A DNA stretch of 50,798 nucleotides. It comes from Echinicola pacifica DSM 19836. Its GTDB lineage: Bacteria > Bacteroidota > Bacteroidia > Cytophagales > Cyclobacteriaceae. The stretch is from positions 546,300-597,097 of the forward strand of contig NZ_KB890739.1 in assembly GCF_000373245.1 (NCBI RefSeq), given 5' to 3'. The notes beneath the pieces are model-generated. The model had not been told where the DNA came from. It did no database searches and saw nothing but the letters and a program-made list of their open reading frames with translations. Each line of letters begins with the position of its first letter. The first letter of the stretch is position 1. Of the stretch, positions 18,870-28,581 are shown piece by piece. The position numbers and the translations under genes were made by a program.

Positions 18870-19256
18870 CTAATTATGAAAGATAGAGGAGATCAACTGG
18901 AATTCGGGGATGGTGATTACTAATAGCTTGCCATCCTGAAGGCGCTCCATAAAATAGCTGCCTTTCATCTTGCCCATGCCTGAGCGTAGATTGCAGCCGG
19001 ATACATACTGGTGGGTGGCTCCGGGCTCTAGCACTGGCTGCTGGCCTATGACGCCTTCTCCCTCCACAATCTTGATGGGCATTCCTGCGTCATTAATTTC
19101 CCATTTTCTGCTCATCAATTGAACTGTCGCTGGGCTGTTGTTTTCGATAATTACCTTATAGGTGAAGACAAAGTGGTGCTGTTGCGGACTGGAGTATTCC
19201 GGTTGATAGGTCGCATCTACAGTTACTTTTATACCATTGGTGATAGCCGTTACCAT
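18870..19256 (-). CDS. apaG: ApaG domain protein (Co2+/Mg2+ efflux protein family name)
   Basis: 128-aa beta-sandwich protein of fibronectin-III-like fold. Seen: the family blocks FTYKVIIENNSPATVQLMSRKW, split across about residues 30-51, and GEGVIGQQPVLEPG with CNLRSGMGKMKGSY. ApaG is linked in enterobacteria to cobalt resistance and nucleotide (Ap4A) metabolism through gene order; its biochemical role remains unsettled, and the domain also occurs in F-box proteins as a ligand-binding module. Upstream of a methyltransferase, 2 bases apart. Divergent from ung across 71 bases. Confidence 0.93.
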   Translation of the reverse strand: MVTAITNGIKVTVDATYQPEYSSPQQHHFVFTYKVIIENNSPATVQLMSRKWEINDAGMPIKIVEGEGVIGQQPVLEPGATHQYVSGCNLRSGMGKMKGSYFMERLQDGKLLVITIPEFQLISSIFHN

Positions 19257-19284
19257 TTTGTTTTTGATCAGAGGGAATAATATT

Positions 19285-19314
19285 CGAAATTAAGGGATTA
19301 TTATTAAATCTCAA
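19285..19314 (-). promoter_or_regulatory. Promoter of apaG
   Basis: Minus strand: TTG (19314-19312), 19 bases, TAATTTCG (19292-19285), one base off the consensus -7 box. It lies 29 bases from the apaG ATG. Bases 19287-19302 are identical to 16593-16608 in the rpsF promoter. Confidence 0.55.
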
Positions 19315-19327
19315 GCAAAAGAACGTA

Positions 19328-19990
19328 ATGAAGATTGAAATCGCTCCTAGCTGGAAGGATAAATTGAAGGATGAATTTGAGAAGCCCTACTTTCAGAATT
19401 TGGAGATGTTTGTCAAAGATGCCTACCAAAAGCAGCAGGTATTTCCTCCCTCCTCCGAAATTTATAATGCCTTTGCGCATTGTACTTTTGAAAATACCAA
19501 GGTAGTGATCCTGGGACAGGACCCTTACCATGGACCTGGTCAGGCACATGGTCTAGCTTTCTCGGTGCGGGAGGGAATGCCGTTTCCACCTTCTTTAAGG
19601 AATATTTTCAAGGAGCTCAAGAGCGATATGTCCCAAGATGTACCCTGGCAAGGAAATCTTGACCACTGGGCCGACCAAGGGGTTTTGCTGCTGAATGCTA
19701 CGCTAACGGTGGAGGCCAATAAGGCCGGTTCCCATCAGGGCAAAGGCTGGGAGGAATTTACTGATGCAGTAATTAGGAAATTGGCAGAGGATAAAGAAAA
19801 CCTTGTGTTTATACTTTGGGGGGCCTATGCACAGAAGAAGGCTGGCTTTATTTCTGAGGATAGACATTTGAAGCTGATGGCGCCACATCCTAGTCCATTA
19901 TCTGCGCATCGTGGGTTTTTTGGCTCCGCTCCATTTTCCCAAACCAACGATTACCTGCGCGCTCATGGGAAAGAAGCGATTCTTTGGTGA
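19328..19990 (+). CDS. ung: Uracil-DNA glycosylase, family 1
   Basis: Removes uracil from DNA, starting base excision repair (220 aa). Seen: water-activating motif GQDPYHGPGQAHGLAFSV with catalytic Asp65 and His68; a uracil-contacting segment LLLNATLTVE; and the leucine-loop/His motif HPSPLSAHRGFFG near residue 185. Length and order are typical of family 1 enzymes. A single gene, divergent from apaG and ending in a strong terminator shared with lepB. Confidence 0.97.
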   Translation: MKIEIAPSWKDKLKDEFEKPYFQNLEMFVKDAYQKQQVFPPSSEIYNAFAHCTFENTKVVILGQDPYHGPGQAHGLAFSVREGMPFPPSLRNIFKELKSDMSQDVPWQGNLDHWADQGVLLLNATLTVEANKAGSHQGKGWEEFTDAVIRKLAEDKENLVFILWGAYAQKKAGFISEDRHLKLMAPHPSPLSAHRGFFGSAPFSQTNDYLRAHGKEAILW

Positions 19991-20017
19991 GACATGAATT
20001 TGGTTAACTATAATTAA

Positions 20018-20054
20018 AAACAAAGCCTGCAAAATCATTTTGCAGGCTTTGTTT
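20018..20054. terminator. Bidirectional terminator, ung/lepB
   Basis: Near-perfect inverted repeat, 20018-20035 with 20037-20054, giving a stem of at least 14 pairs capped by an A/T-rich loop. The A and T runs on its flanks allow function in both directions, stopping ung and the lepB operon. Confidence 0.8.
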
Positions 20055-20119
20055 GAAACTTTCCTATAAGATAAAAAGGGTAGAGGACGAGTCCGCATCC
20101 TTTCTTCCTGAGGGTAAGA

Positions 20120-21190
20120 TCAATCGATGGATTTCAGGAATCGATCAAAACGAATTCTGCTAAACATCGTCTTATGCTTGTCCAGCGATAGCCATAAGAA
20201 CCAAGCTTTTCCTACGATATGATCTTCAGGGACAAAGCCCCAGAATCTAGAATCCAAGGAGTCATGTCTATTGTCTCCCATCATAAAATAATAGTTCTGC
20301 TTGAAGGTATAGCTATCTTGTTTTTGGCCATCGATAAAGAGCTGATTGGCCTCTATTCTTAGGTCTTCGATCCCTTCATAATGACGGATGGTAAAGGCAT
20401 ATCTACGGACATTGTCCTCGGTAAGGTCAATGGTCCAGCCCTTTGCAGGTACGGTAAGTGGGCCAAAATTGTCCCGGTTCCAGGTATAGTAAGCTCCATC
20501 AGGGTGGATTTCCGGATCACCCTTGTCTTTTTCGTATATCCTGATTTTCACCTCTTTGATGACTGGAGATTGTTCCAGTTGCTTTGCAATGGCAGGAGTA
20601 GTAAATACGATATTCATGCCATTGAAGGAGTGAAATGAATCTTGATTGATATCGAATTTGTCAAAAAACTCTGCATTCAGCATTCTATTAGGAATGACAT
20701 CATAGCTAAACTGCATTTCTTCAGGATTTTCGGCTACCTGACCATTGATGATGAGCTGGGCGTTATCGATTTCTACCACATCTCCGGAAATCCCAACGGC
20801 TCTTTTGATATAGTTGGTTTTCAGATCAACGGGATGTTCGAATTCATCAGGGTAGTTAAATACCACCACATCATTACGTTTTACACTGGTGAAGCCCGGC
20901 AAGCGGTAATAAGGTAGCTGGATCGCATCGGAATAACTAGGGATATCCGTCCCCCAGATCTTCTGGTGAGTCAGTGGCATCTGAAGGATGGTCTGTGGGG
21001 TACGGGTTCCATAATGCATTTTACTTACAAAAAGGAAATCGCCTACCAGCAGGGATTTTTCCATGGATGCTGTAGGGATGGTGAATGGCTCTAAAAATAA
21101 CCATCGAATAAGGCTGGCCGCGATAACGGCAAAAACCAGTGCATCAAGCCACTCTCTAATAGGGCCTTTTTTCTTTTTTTCTGAACTCAT
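20120..21190 (-). CDS. lepB: Signal peptidase I
   Basis: Membrane serine protease cleaving signal peptides of exported proteins (356 aa). Seen: an N-terminal hydrophobic anchor (about 16-36); box B TIPTASMEKSLLVGD with catalytic Ser42; box D TNYIKRAVGISGD with catalytic Lys129; and box E MMGDNRHDSLDSRFWG (about 300-315). There is an insert between the Lys region and box E (about 140-290), usual in Bacteroidota enzymes, which makes it longer than the E. coli LepB core. It starts 17 bases after dapB and is the last gene of the parA-parB-DUF5683-dapB-lepB run. Confidence 0.96.
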   Translation of the reverse strand: MSSEKKKKGPIREWLDALVFAVIAASLIRWLFLEPFTIPTASMEKSLLVGDFLFVSKMHYGTRTPQTILQMPLTHQKIWGTDIPSYSDAIQLPYYRLPGFTSVKRNDVVVFNYPDEFEHPVDLKTNYIKRAVGISGDVVEIDNAQLIINGQVAENPEEMQFSYDVIPNRMLNAEFFDKFDINQDSFHSFNGMNIVFTTPAIAKQLEQSPVIKEVKIRIYEKDKGDPEIHPDGAYYTWNRDNFGPLTVPAKGWTIDLTEDNVRRYAFTIRHYEGIEDLRIEANQLFIDGQKQDSYTFKQNYYFMMGDNRHDSLDSRFWGFVPEDHIVGKAWFLWLSLDKHKTMFSRIRFDRFLKSID

Positions 21191-21207
21191 GGTTTTATTT
21201 GCTAATA

Positions 21208-21930
21208 TTAAAAGGAAAGGAAGTCATCCATGGATAGTACTCCTTTTTTATCTTTTATCCATTCGGATACTAAAACTGCGCCAAGGGCAAAACCCTTACG
21301 GCTATGTGCAGTGTGTTTGATCTCAATATCGTCTATTTCAGAGGAATAGGTCACTATATGAGTGCCAGGTGCAGGGTCCTGACGGGTGGCCTTGATCGGC
21401 AGGCTGTGTTCGCTGTCGGTCACCTCAGTGTCCAGATCCCAACGTTTTGCTCTTCCCACTCGGTCGATGATATCCTCCGCCAAAGTGATGGCTGTACCGC
21501 TGGGAGCGTCGAGTTTTTCGGTATGATGGATTTCTTCCATAGACACCTTATAGTCCAGGTGCTCTTCCATCATCTTGGCAAGTACACGGTTTAGCTTAAA
21601 GAAGATATTCACCCCTATGCTATAGTTGGAAGCATAGAAGAATGCGCCACCATTTGATAAAGTGAGTCTCTCGATTTCGGGCTTCTTATCGAGCCAGCCA
21701 GTGGTGCCACAGACCACAGGAATCTGGTTTTTGATAGCCCAGCTGAGGTTGCTCACTGCTGCGGCGGGCTGGCTAAATTCTATCGCCACATCCACCTTAC
21801 TATTGTCCAGGTGGTTTAACTCCTCCGTATTACTTTCGTCTATTTTTCCTACTATAGTATGGCCTCTTTCTTCTGCCATTTGGGAAATGATCTTTCCCAT
21901 TTTTCCATAGCCTAAAATTAATATGTTCAT
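21208..21930 (-). CDS. dapB: 4-hydroxy-tetrahydrodipicolinate reductase
   Basis: NAD(P)H-dependent reductase of the lysine/diaminopimelate pathway, supplying peptidoglycan precursors (240 aa). Seen: Rossmann start ILILGYGKMGK at residues 3-13, CGTTGW at 74-79, and the catalytic block EIHHTEKLDAPSGTA at 133-147 with His135, His136 and Lys139. Slightly shorter than the 270-residue E. coli enzyme, as is normal in Bacteroidota. It lies 5 bases after the DUF5683 gene and 17 before lepB. Confidence 0.95.
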   Translation of the reverse strand: MNILILGYGKMGKIISQMAEERGHTIVGKIDESNTEELNHLDNSKVDVAIEFSQPAAAVSNLSWAIKNQIPVVCGTTGWLDKKPEIERLTLSNGGAFFYASNYSIGVNIFFKLNRVLAKMMEEHLDYKVSMEEIHHTEKLDAPSGTAITLAEDIIDRVGRAKRWDLDTEVTDSEHSLPIKATRQDPAPGTHIVTYSSEIDDIEIKHTAHSRKGFALGAVLVSEWIKDKKGVLSMDDFLSF

Positions 21931-21935
21931 TATGA

Positions 21936-22574
21936 TTATTTAAATTTTAGTTTTAATGATAGTCCTATTGAATTGCTGCTAGCGTAGGTTTCCTGAACTG
22001 AGGGTTCTAAGTGAAAACTCAGGTCATCCGATACGTCAAAGCTCGAAAGGTGAGCGTCCACCAGCGCGTCGAGAATATTGAGTGCATAGATAGCTCCGAA
22101 AAGCAAATAGCAGGCATCTCTATTTCTCCTCCAGTAATCCACATTTCGGATGAGTGAGTTCTCGTTGAGGCTGGGGAATATATTACTGGTGGTTTCGTCA
22201 TCATCTCTATAGATGAGCAAAGCTTCCTTAAATAACTGGTACCTTCTATTATTGAATTCCACAAAATAGGCGGTGGTGATGATTCCTCCATAAATAATAG
22301 GAACCTTCCAGGCCTTTTCGTTATAAACCTGTCCTGCGCCAGGCAGGATAGCGGAGAGTATGGCTGCTTTTTTAGGGTTCTTGATATCCTTTGGCGGGCT
22401 CAGTTCTATTCCCGAATCAGCCACAGTCGCGGAGTCCAATTGTAGTTTTCGTACTCCCTGTGCCTGCACAAGGGTGGTAAGCAGCATAAAAACAAAAACA
22501 GCAATAGCTCTATGGAAGAGGGCTATTGCTTTTTGTTTACTTATGATTTTATCCTTGTAAGTACCTGAGTGCAC
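21936..22574 (-). CDS. DUF5683 family protein
   Basis: 212 aa. Seen: an N-terminal hydrophobic segment (about 20-38) ending VQAQG, like a cleavable signal; then NPKKAAILSAILPGAGQVYNEK, the signature of this Bacteroidota family, with a glycine-rich membrane-proximal turn; a hydrophobic stretch IIYGGIITTAYFVEF; and DACYLLFGAIYALNILDALVDAHL. Function unknown, conserved directly downstream of parB in this phylum. The start is a GTG at 22574, 1 base past the parB stop; the only ATG further in (residue 30) would destroy the signal segment. Confidence 0.82.
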   Translation of the reverse strand: MHSGTYKDKIISKQKAIALFHRAIAVFVFMLLTTLVQAQGVRKLQLDSATVADSGIELSPPKDIKNPKKAAILSAILPGAGQVYNEKAWKVPIIYGGIITTAYFVEFNNRRYQLFKEALLIYRDDDETTSNIFPSLNENSLIRNVDYWRRNRDACYLLFGAIYALNILDALVDAHLSSFDVSDDLSFHLEPSVQETYASSNSIGLSLKLKFK

Positions 22575-22575
22575 G

Positions 22576-23505
22576 TTAAATGATTTCTAAAATCTCCAAA
22601 ATCCTGTTAAGGTCATCCGCGGAGCCGAATGGTATTTTTATTTCTCCTTTATCCTTATGATCCATCTTCAAGCTTACTTTGGAGCCTAGATGAGAAGCGA
22701 GTTTTTGCTGTAGTTTGCCCAGTTCATATTTCTTCACAGGGTCCAGCTCCGCTTTATTGGTCGTGGTCGTGGTTTCTTCAGGCTCTTCATGCAGGGCTTT
22801 TACCAGGGCCTCCACTTTGCGTACGCTGAGTTCCTCCTCAAGGGTTTTTCTATAGATCGCTAGTTGCTTATCGATATCCTCGACATTGATGAGGGCTCTC
22901 GCATGACCCATGGAAATCTTTTTGTCCCGGATACCGGCTTGGATATCTGGTGGTAGCTTCAATAGACGGAGGTAGTTGTTTACAGTGGTTCTGTTTTTAC
23001 CTACACGATCGCCAAGCTGCTCTTGTTTTAGTTCGCATTCAGAGAGTAACCTTTGGTAAGAATGAGCAATTTCCAGCGCATTAAGGTTTTCTCTTTGGAT
23101 ATTTTCGATCAAGGCCATTTCCAGCATTTGCTGGTCATTGGCTGTTCTGACATAGGCAGGCACGGATTCTAGGCCCGCTATCTTTGAGGCTTGGAATCTT
23201 CGCTCTCCAGAGATCAGCTGATAGGCATTGTCTTCCAGTTTGCGGACGGTGATAGGCTGAATGATCCCTTGCACCATAATGGAATCTGCTAGTTCCTGTA
23301 ATGCTTCCTTGTCAAAATGGGTCCGTGGCTGATAGGGGTTTACCTGGATTTCCGACAGGGGGATTTCATTGATCCCTGCTGCTGGCAATATCTCTCCAGT
23401 GCTTTCATCCACCCTTTCTTTTGGGCTAGGGGAGTCCTGCAATAACGCGCCTAATCCTCTTCCCAACGCCTTTTTTCTATTCACAGGTTTTTTATTATCA
23501 GCCAT
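22576..23505 (-). CDS. parB: Chromosome-partitioning protein ParB
   Basis: CTP-dependent DNA clamp that loads at parS sites and directs origin segregation with ParA (309 aa). Seen: basic N-terminus with KALGRGLGALL (the ParA-interacting peptide type); ParB/Srx CTPase domain (about 45-135) with PYQPRTHF and the GERR box at 100-103; a helix-turn-helix region LGDRVGKNRTTVNNYLRLL near 155-180; and a C-terminal dimerisation part. I found no 16-base parS palindrome in this window. It follows parA by 12 bases. Confidence 0.96.
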   Translation of the reverse strand: MADNKKPVNRKKALGRGLGALLQDSPSPKERVDESTGEILPAAGINEIPLSEIQVNPYQPRTHFDKEALQELADSIMVQGIIQPITVRKLEDNAYQLISGERRFQASKIAGLESVPAYVRTANDQQMLEMALIENIQRENLNALEIAHSYQRLLSECELKQEQLGDRVGKNRTTVNNYLRLLKLPPDIQAGIRDKKISMGHARALINVEDIDKQLAIYRKTLEEELSVRKVEALVKALHEEPEETTTTTNKAELDPVKKYELGKLQQKLASHLGSKVSLKMDHKDKGEIKIPFGSADDLNRILEILEII

Positions 23506-23517
23506 AATTCTTTAATA

Positions 23518-24297
23518 TTAATTCACTTTCACTAAGCCATTACGCTCGGCAATTTCATTTGCCAAATTCAGGTAGGCCAATGCTCCTTTTCCTTCCGCAT
23601 CAAAAGCGATCACTGGAAGCCCAAAACTAGGCGATTCGCCCAGCTTCACATTCCTCGGAATGATGGTGTCGAATACCATATTTTTGAAATGTATTTTTAC
23701 CTCTTCGACCACCTGATTGGATAGTCTCAGACGAACATCATACATCGTCAGCAAGATACCCTCGATCTCCAGGTCTGGGTTCAGACGGGTCTGGATGATC
23801 TTGATGGTGTTCAGAAGCTTTCCTAAGCCCTCCAGAGCGAAGTACTCACACTGTACGGGGATGATCACCGAATTGGCAGCCGTCAGGGCATTGATGGTGA
23901 TAAGGCCCAGGGATGGCGAGCAATCAATAATAATAAAATCATACCGATCCTTTACCTCTCCGATCACCTGACGCATTTTTTCCTCCCTATTCTCCAGATT
24001 GATCATCTCCACTTCTGCTCCTACAAGATCAATATGTGAAGGCACCAAATCCAGATGCTCCATATCGGTCTTCATGATGATGGAGGTGATCTCTATCCCG
24101 TCCACCATACATTCATAGATGCTGTTTTCGATCTCCTTTGGGTCTTGGCCTAGGCCAGAAGTAGTATTGGCCTGTGGGTCAGCGTCAATTACCAGGGTTT
24201 TGAATTCCAATACTGCCAGGCTGGCAGCTAGATTCATTGCTGTAGTGGTCTTACCCACCCCTCCTTTTTGATTGGCAATAGCTACTATTTTTCCCAT
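23518..24297 (-). CDS. parA: Chromosome-partitioning ATPase ParA
   Basis: Deviant-Walker ATPase that forms nucleoid-bound gradients for chromosome segregation (259 aa). Seen: QKGGVGKTTT at residues 10-19 with signature Lys11 and Lys16; DADPQANTTSGLG (Walker A'); and DFIIIDCSPSLG (Walker B). I start it at the ATG at 24297, which places the Walker motif at the standard distance; the frame remains open to a TTG at 24330 that would add 11 residues unlike other ParA proteins. First gene of a five-gene run. A candidate promoter lies about 210 bases upstream with DnaA-box-like sites next to it. Confidence 0.95.
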   Translation of the reverse strand: MGKIVAIANQKGGVGKTTTAMNLAASLAVLEFKTLVIDADPQANTTSGLGQDPKEIENSIYECMVDGIEITSIIMKTDMEHLDLVPSHIDLVGAEVEMINLENREEKMRQVIGEVKDRYDFIIIDCSPSLGLITINALTAANSVIIPVQCEYFALEGLGKLLNTIKIIQTRLNPDLEIEGILLTMYDVRLRLSNQVVEEVKIHFKNMVFDTIIPRNVKLGESPSFGLPVIAFDAEGKGALAYLNLANEIAERNGLVKVN

Positions 24298-24459
24298 TAT
24301 CCTTGGTGTCAAGTGGTGATTGTTGTTCAATATAAATTATTTCACATTCCCGAATTAGCAGGTCACAGGCTATTGCTTTTCAGCAAGTCTTCGCTCCCGA
24401 TGAATCCGCCCTTGATTAAGCAGATTAGTACTGAGAGTCCCTCTGGCTCAGCTTCGTTG

Positions 24460-24480
24460 AAGCCTATGCTGGCTTTTTTT
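24460..24480 (+). terminator. Orphan plus-strand terminator-like hairpin
   Basis: A 5-base-pair stem (AAGCC with GGCTT) with a 6-base loop runs into seven T residues, preceded by a second small hairpin (GCTTC/GAAGC at 24451-24463, overlapping it). No + strand gene ends nearby. Weak stem, so it may be chance or the end of a short RNA. Confidence 0.3.
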
Positions 24481-24505
24481 GCCAAATTGCTAATTTCACG
24501 CTACA

Positions 24506-24535
24506 CAAAGATAGAAGTTTAATTTGTACATGAAA
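24506..24535 (-). promoter_or_regulatory. Candidate parA promoter
   Basis: Minus strand: TTTC (near 24535), 19 bases, TATCTTTG (24513-24506). The -7 box is a perfect TAnnTTTG; the -33 is one base off. The predicted leader to parA is about 200 bases, unusually long compared with the 30-40 bases seen for other genes here. Confidence 0.4.
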
Positions 24536-24542
24536 TACTTTG

Positions 24543-24566
24543 TTATCCACATTGCCTTGTGGATAG
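24543..24566. promoter_or_regulatory. Convergent DnaA-box-like pair
   Basis: TTATCCACA (24543-24551) is the consensus DnaA box; after 6 bases follows TGTGGATAG (24558-24566), the inverted box with one mismatch. The two also form a perfect 8-base-pair hairpin. They lie a few bases upstream of the candidate -33 of parA. Confidence 0.4.
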
Positions 24567-24813
24567 GGGTAAATGCCTGATTCATAACTTCAAAGGCTAC
24601 TTTTAATTTGAATCCTATCGGGATATTTTTGTGACAGATAGCGCTACGCCTTCCTCGCTTGGCTCCCGATCCTTGATCTATTCTATATTTTTCCTTGATT
24701 AATCATAAGCAAGGTCTGAGTATTACTTTTCCCTATTGGGCAAATTCGGAAACTGCCTCATATCTAATGGATAAGCAGGTCTAGACTGTGCGAATAATGC
24801 TTAGGGGTATAAA

Positions 24814-24855
24814 TACCGATACCCTTCCATAATATATTACGGAAGGGTACCGGTA
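24814..24855 (-). terminator. Terminator of pyrG-yidC
   Basis: 15-base-pair stem, 24814-24828 with 24841-24855, around a 12-base AT loop. The only imperfect pair is A-C on the plus strand but G-U on the minus strand, so the element fits transcripts leaving yidC, whose stop is 19 bases away. Confidence 0.65.
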
Positions 24856-24873
24856 ATTAGTATTCAGAAGATC

Positions 24874-26667
24874 TTACTTTTTCTTCTTATTAGAATCTGC
24901 CGCTTTCATGGCTTCCTCTAATTTTGATTGAAACTTAGATTTTTTCTTATTCACATTCTTCTTCTTATTCTCTTCGATCTTTGCACGGATCTTTTTATCA
25001 TCCACAAATCTCTTGATGATAGCTTGCTGACCAAAAGTCACCATATTGGAAACGAAGTAATAGAAACTCAATGCCGCAGGGTAGGAGTTAAGGACAAACA
25101 TGAAAGTCACTGGCATGATATAGCCTATGTTTTTCATTGGTCCCTGAGCGGCCGTCAGCTGGTTATTGAATCGGGTATATGCGATCTGCGATACCGTCAT
25201 CAGCAAGGTGAATAAGCTGACGTGATTGCCATAAAAAGGTATGGTGAATGGCAGCGTGTATATAGAGTCATATGTGGACAAATCATGCGCCCATAGGAAA
25301 GACTCTTGACGAAGTTCTATACTGTTTGGGAAGAAAAAGAACATCGCAAATAAGAAAGGCATCTGGAATACCATCGGAAGACAGCCACTGATCGGGCTTA
25401 CCCCCAGCTGTCCAAATAGCTTCATCTGCTCCTGCTGCTGCTTAGAAGGATCGTCAGGGTATTTCTCTTTCAACTCATCGATCTCAGGCTTGATTACCCG
25501 CATTTTGGCCATTCCTATATAGGACTTATAGGTCAGTGGGAATAAGGCTAGCTTGATGATCAAAACAATTAGGATGATGATGACACCGTAGTTGGTAAAT
25601 ACTTTCTCGAGGTAGTGGAAAAGATTTACGATGATGTATTTATTCACCCAACTTACAAAGACATAACCCATGTCCACATTTTCTTCAAAATCTTCGGTCA
25701 CATGCTTGAGGATCTTGAAGTTATTGGGGCCGAAATAATAAGTGACAGATGACTTTCCACCTTCTAGGGGAAGCATAATCGCTGCTTCCATATTCTTCAC
25801 CGAAAGGGTGTCCTTAGGGATGGTTTGGGTAAGTTCGGCACTGGTGAAATGGTCGCCAGCAATAATCCCAGCAGTAAAGAAACGCTGTTTGAAGGCTACC
25901 CATTTTACAGGACTGGCTAGACTTTCGGCATCTTCATCAGAGGAGGCACTTAAATAGTCAAATCCATCTTCGTCTGTGCGGTAGTTTAGATGAGTTTTTC
26001 TTCTGGACTCTTCGATATCAGCCTCTTGTTTTTTGAGCTTGTCCATCCAGTTGATACTGATGGACTGGTCGGTGATGGACTGGAAGCCCGAGGTGCTTAG
26101 GTTATGCCCCAGTGTATATTGTCCATCGGCCAGGGTGTAAGTTCTGGTGATTTTTCCGGAGGCGCCCTGGGAGGTGAAGGTCAGCTGCTGAGCAGGTACT
26201 TCTTCCACGGTGGTGGTGCCCTTGGACGAGCCAAAATGGAGTTGATTTAAACTTATAGGTCCTTTGGAGGTGCTGATTTGGTAGTCGATCAGGGCACTTT
26301 TCTCATCCATAAGGATGAGAGGTTGCTTAGACCAAGTTTTGAATTCCTTAAGCTCAACGGTTTTTATTTCACCACCTTTAGTAGAAAAGGAGATTTTTAC
26401 CAATTCATTTTCAAGGCTGATGATTTCCTCCTGGCCGTTGGTCATTTCCGCAAATTCGCCGAATTTCTGGCGAGCCTGCACCGATCTTGCGCTATCTGGC
26501 AATTCGACCGCTTGGCTATTGAGGTCCGAGGAGGTAGGTTCATCTACTGCTTCGGTGGCTGCAGGTGTTGGTTCGTCGGTTACTGGCTCTGGACTACTAA
26601 AGTAAAAGGAGTATATCAAGAGCACAGCAGCGAAGAGGATAAGTCCTGTCGCTTGATTTCTGTCCAT
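24874..26667 (-). CDS. yidC: Membrane protein insertase YidC
   Basis: Inserts and folds inner-membrane proteins, alone or with SecYEG (597 aa). Seen: N-terminal signal anchor (about 6-25); a large periplasmic beta domain (about 70-345) as in Gram-negative YidC; then the conserved core of hydrophobic helices starting VFTNYGVIIILIVLIIKL with the positively charged loop TYKSYIGMAKMRVIKPEIDELKEKYPDDPSKQQQE; the helix SGCLPMVFQMPFLFAMFFFFP; and a Lys-rich cytosolic tail ending NKKKK that could contact ribosomes. It starts 40 bases past pyrG. Confidence 0.96.
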   Translation of the reverse strand: MDRNQATGLILFAAVLLIYSFYFSSPEPVTDEPTPAATEAVDEPTSSDLNSQAVELPDSARSVQARQKFGEFAEMTNGQEEIISLENELVKISFSTKGGEIKTVELKEFKTWSKQPLILMDEKSALIDYQISTSKGPISLNQLHFGSSKGTTTVEEVPAQQLTFTSQGASGKITRTYTLADGQYTLGHNLSTSGFQSITDQSISINWMDKLKKQEADIEESRRKTHLNYRTDEDGFDYLSASSDEDAESLASPVKWVAFKQRFFTAGIIAGDHFTSAELTQTIPKDTLSVKNMEAAIMLPLEGGKSSVTYYFGPNNFKILKHVTEDFEENVDMGYVFVSWVNKYIIVNLFHYLEKVFTNYGVIIILIVLIIKLALFPLTYKSYIGMAKMRVIKPEIDELKEKYPDDPSKQQQEQMKLFGQLGVSPISGCLPMVFQMPFLFAMFFFFPNSIELRQESFLWAHDLSTYDSIYTLPFTIPFYGNHVSLFTLLMTVSQIAYTRFNNQLTAAQGPMKNIGYIMPVTFMFVLNSYPAALSFYYFVSNMVTFGQQAIIKRFVDDKKIRAKIEENKKKNVNKKKSKFQSKLEEAMKAADSNKKKK

Positions 26668-26707
26668 AATTGAAGTGTTCTAAATCCCTGATTGGATCAG
26701 GTATATT

Positions 26708-28360
<1,653 letters not shown>

Positions 28361-28370
28361 CTATGGGGTT

Positions 28371-28378
28371 CAAAATTA
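28371..28378 (-). promoter_or_regulatory. -7 box of pyrG
   Basis: TAATTTTG on the minus strand, a perfect TAnnTTTG, 40 bases before the ATG, the same distance as in the rpsF operon. I see no good -33 TTG at the right spacing, so the call rests on the -7 box and its position. Confidence 0.4.
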
Positions 28379-28521
28379 AATAAAATAATTGACTTGAGAG
28401 TGACGTAATGGATTAAAATTTTTAATCCTATTCTCAAAGACCCCCATAGGATATTTCCAGTTTCACTACGGTGTGAAGTCGGGAAATTACCTGAATATTA
28501 TAAGATTACCTTTTCGCAAAA

Positions 28522-28565
28522 AACCAAAAGAGGCCATCCGCCGCAACGGATGGCCTCTTTTGGTT
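28522..28565 (-). terminator. Terminator of the 47-aa basic protein gene
   Basis: Perfect 19-base-pair stem, 28522-28540 with 28547-28565, and a 6-base loop CCGCAA. It lies 16 bases past the stop codon at 28582. An A run on the left gives a short U tract for minus transcripts. Confidence 0.8.
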
Positions 28566-28581
28566 AGCATTTTATGCAATA

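Larger units (their letters stand above)
24298..24873. other. Intergenic region parA/yidC with regulatory features
   Basis: About 575 bases without a protein gene. It holds a candidate parA promoter (24506-24535), a convergent pair of DnaA-box-like 9-mers (24543-24566), a plus-strand terminator-like hairpin with no gene in front of it (24460-24480) and the yidC terminator (24814-24855). Whether this is an origin-associated region or only a long control region cannot be told from the sequence alone. Confidence 0.5.

Noticed and set aside
24298-24873. Search for a parS site near parAB
   Set aside because: No 16-base GTTTCACGTGAAAC-type palindrome is visible in this interval or elsewhere in the window, so no parS is called.
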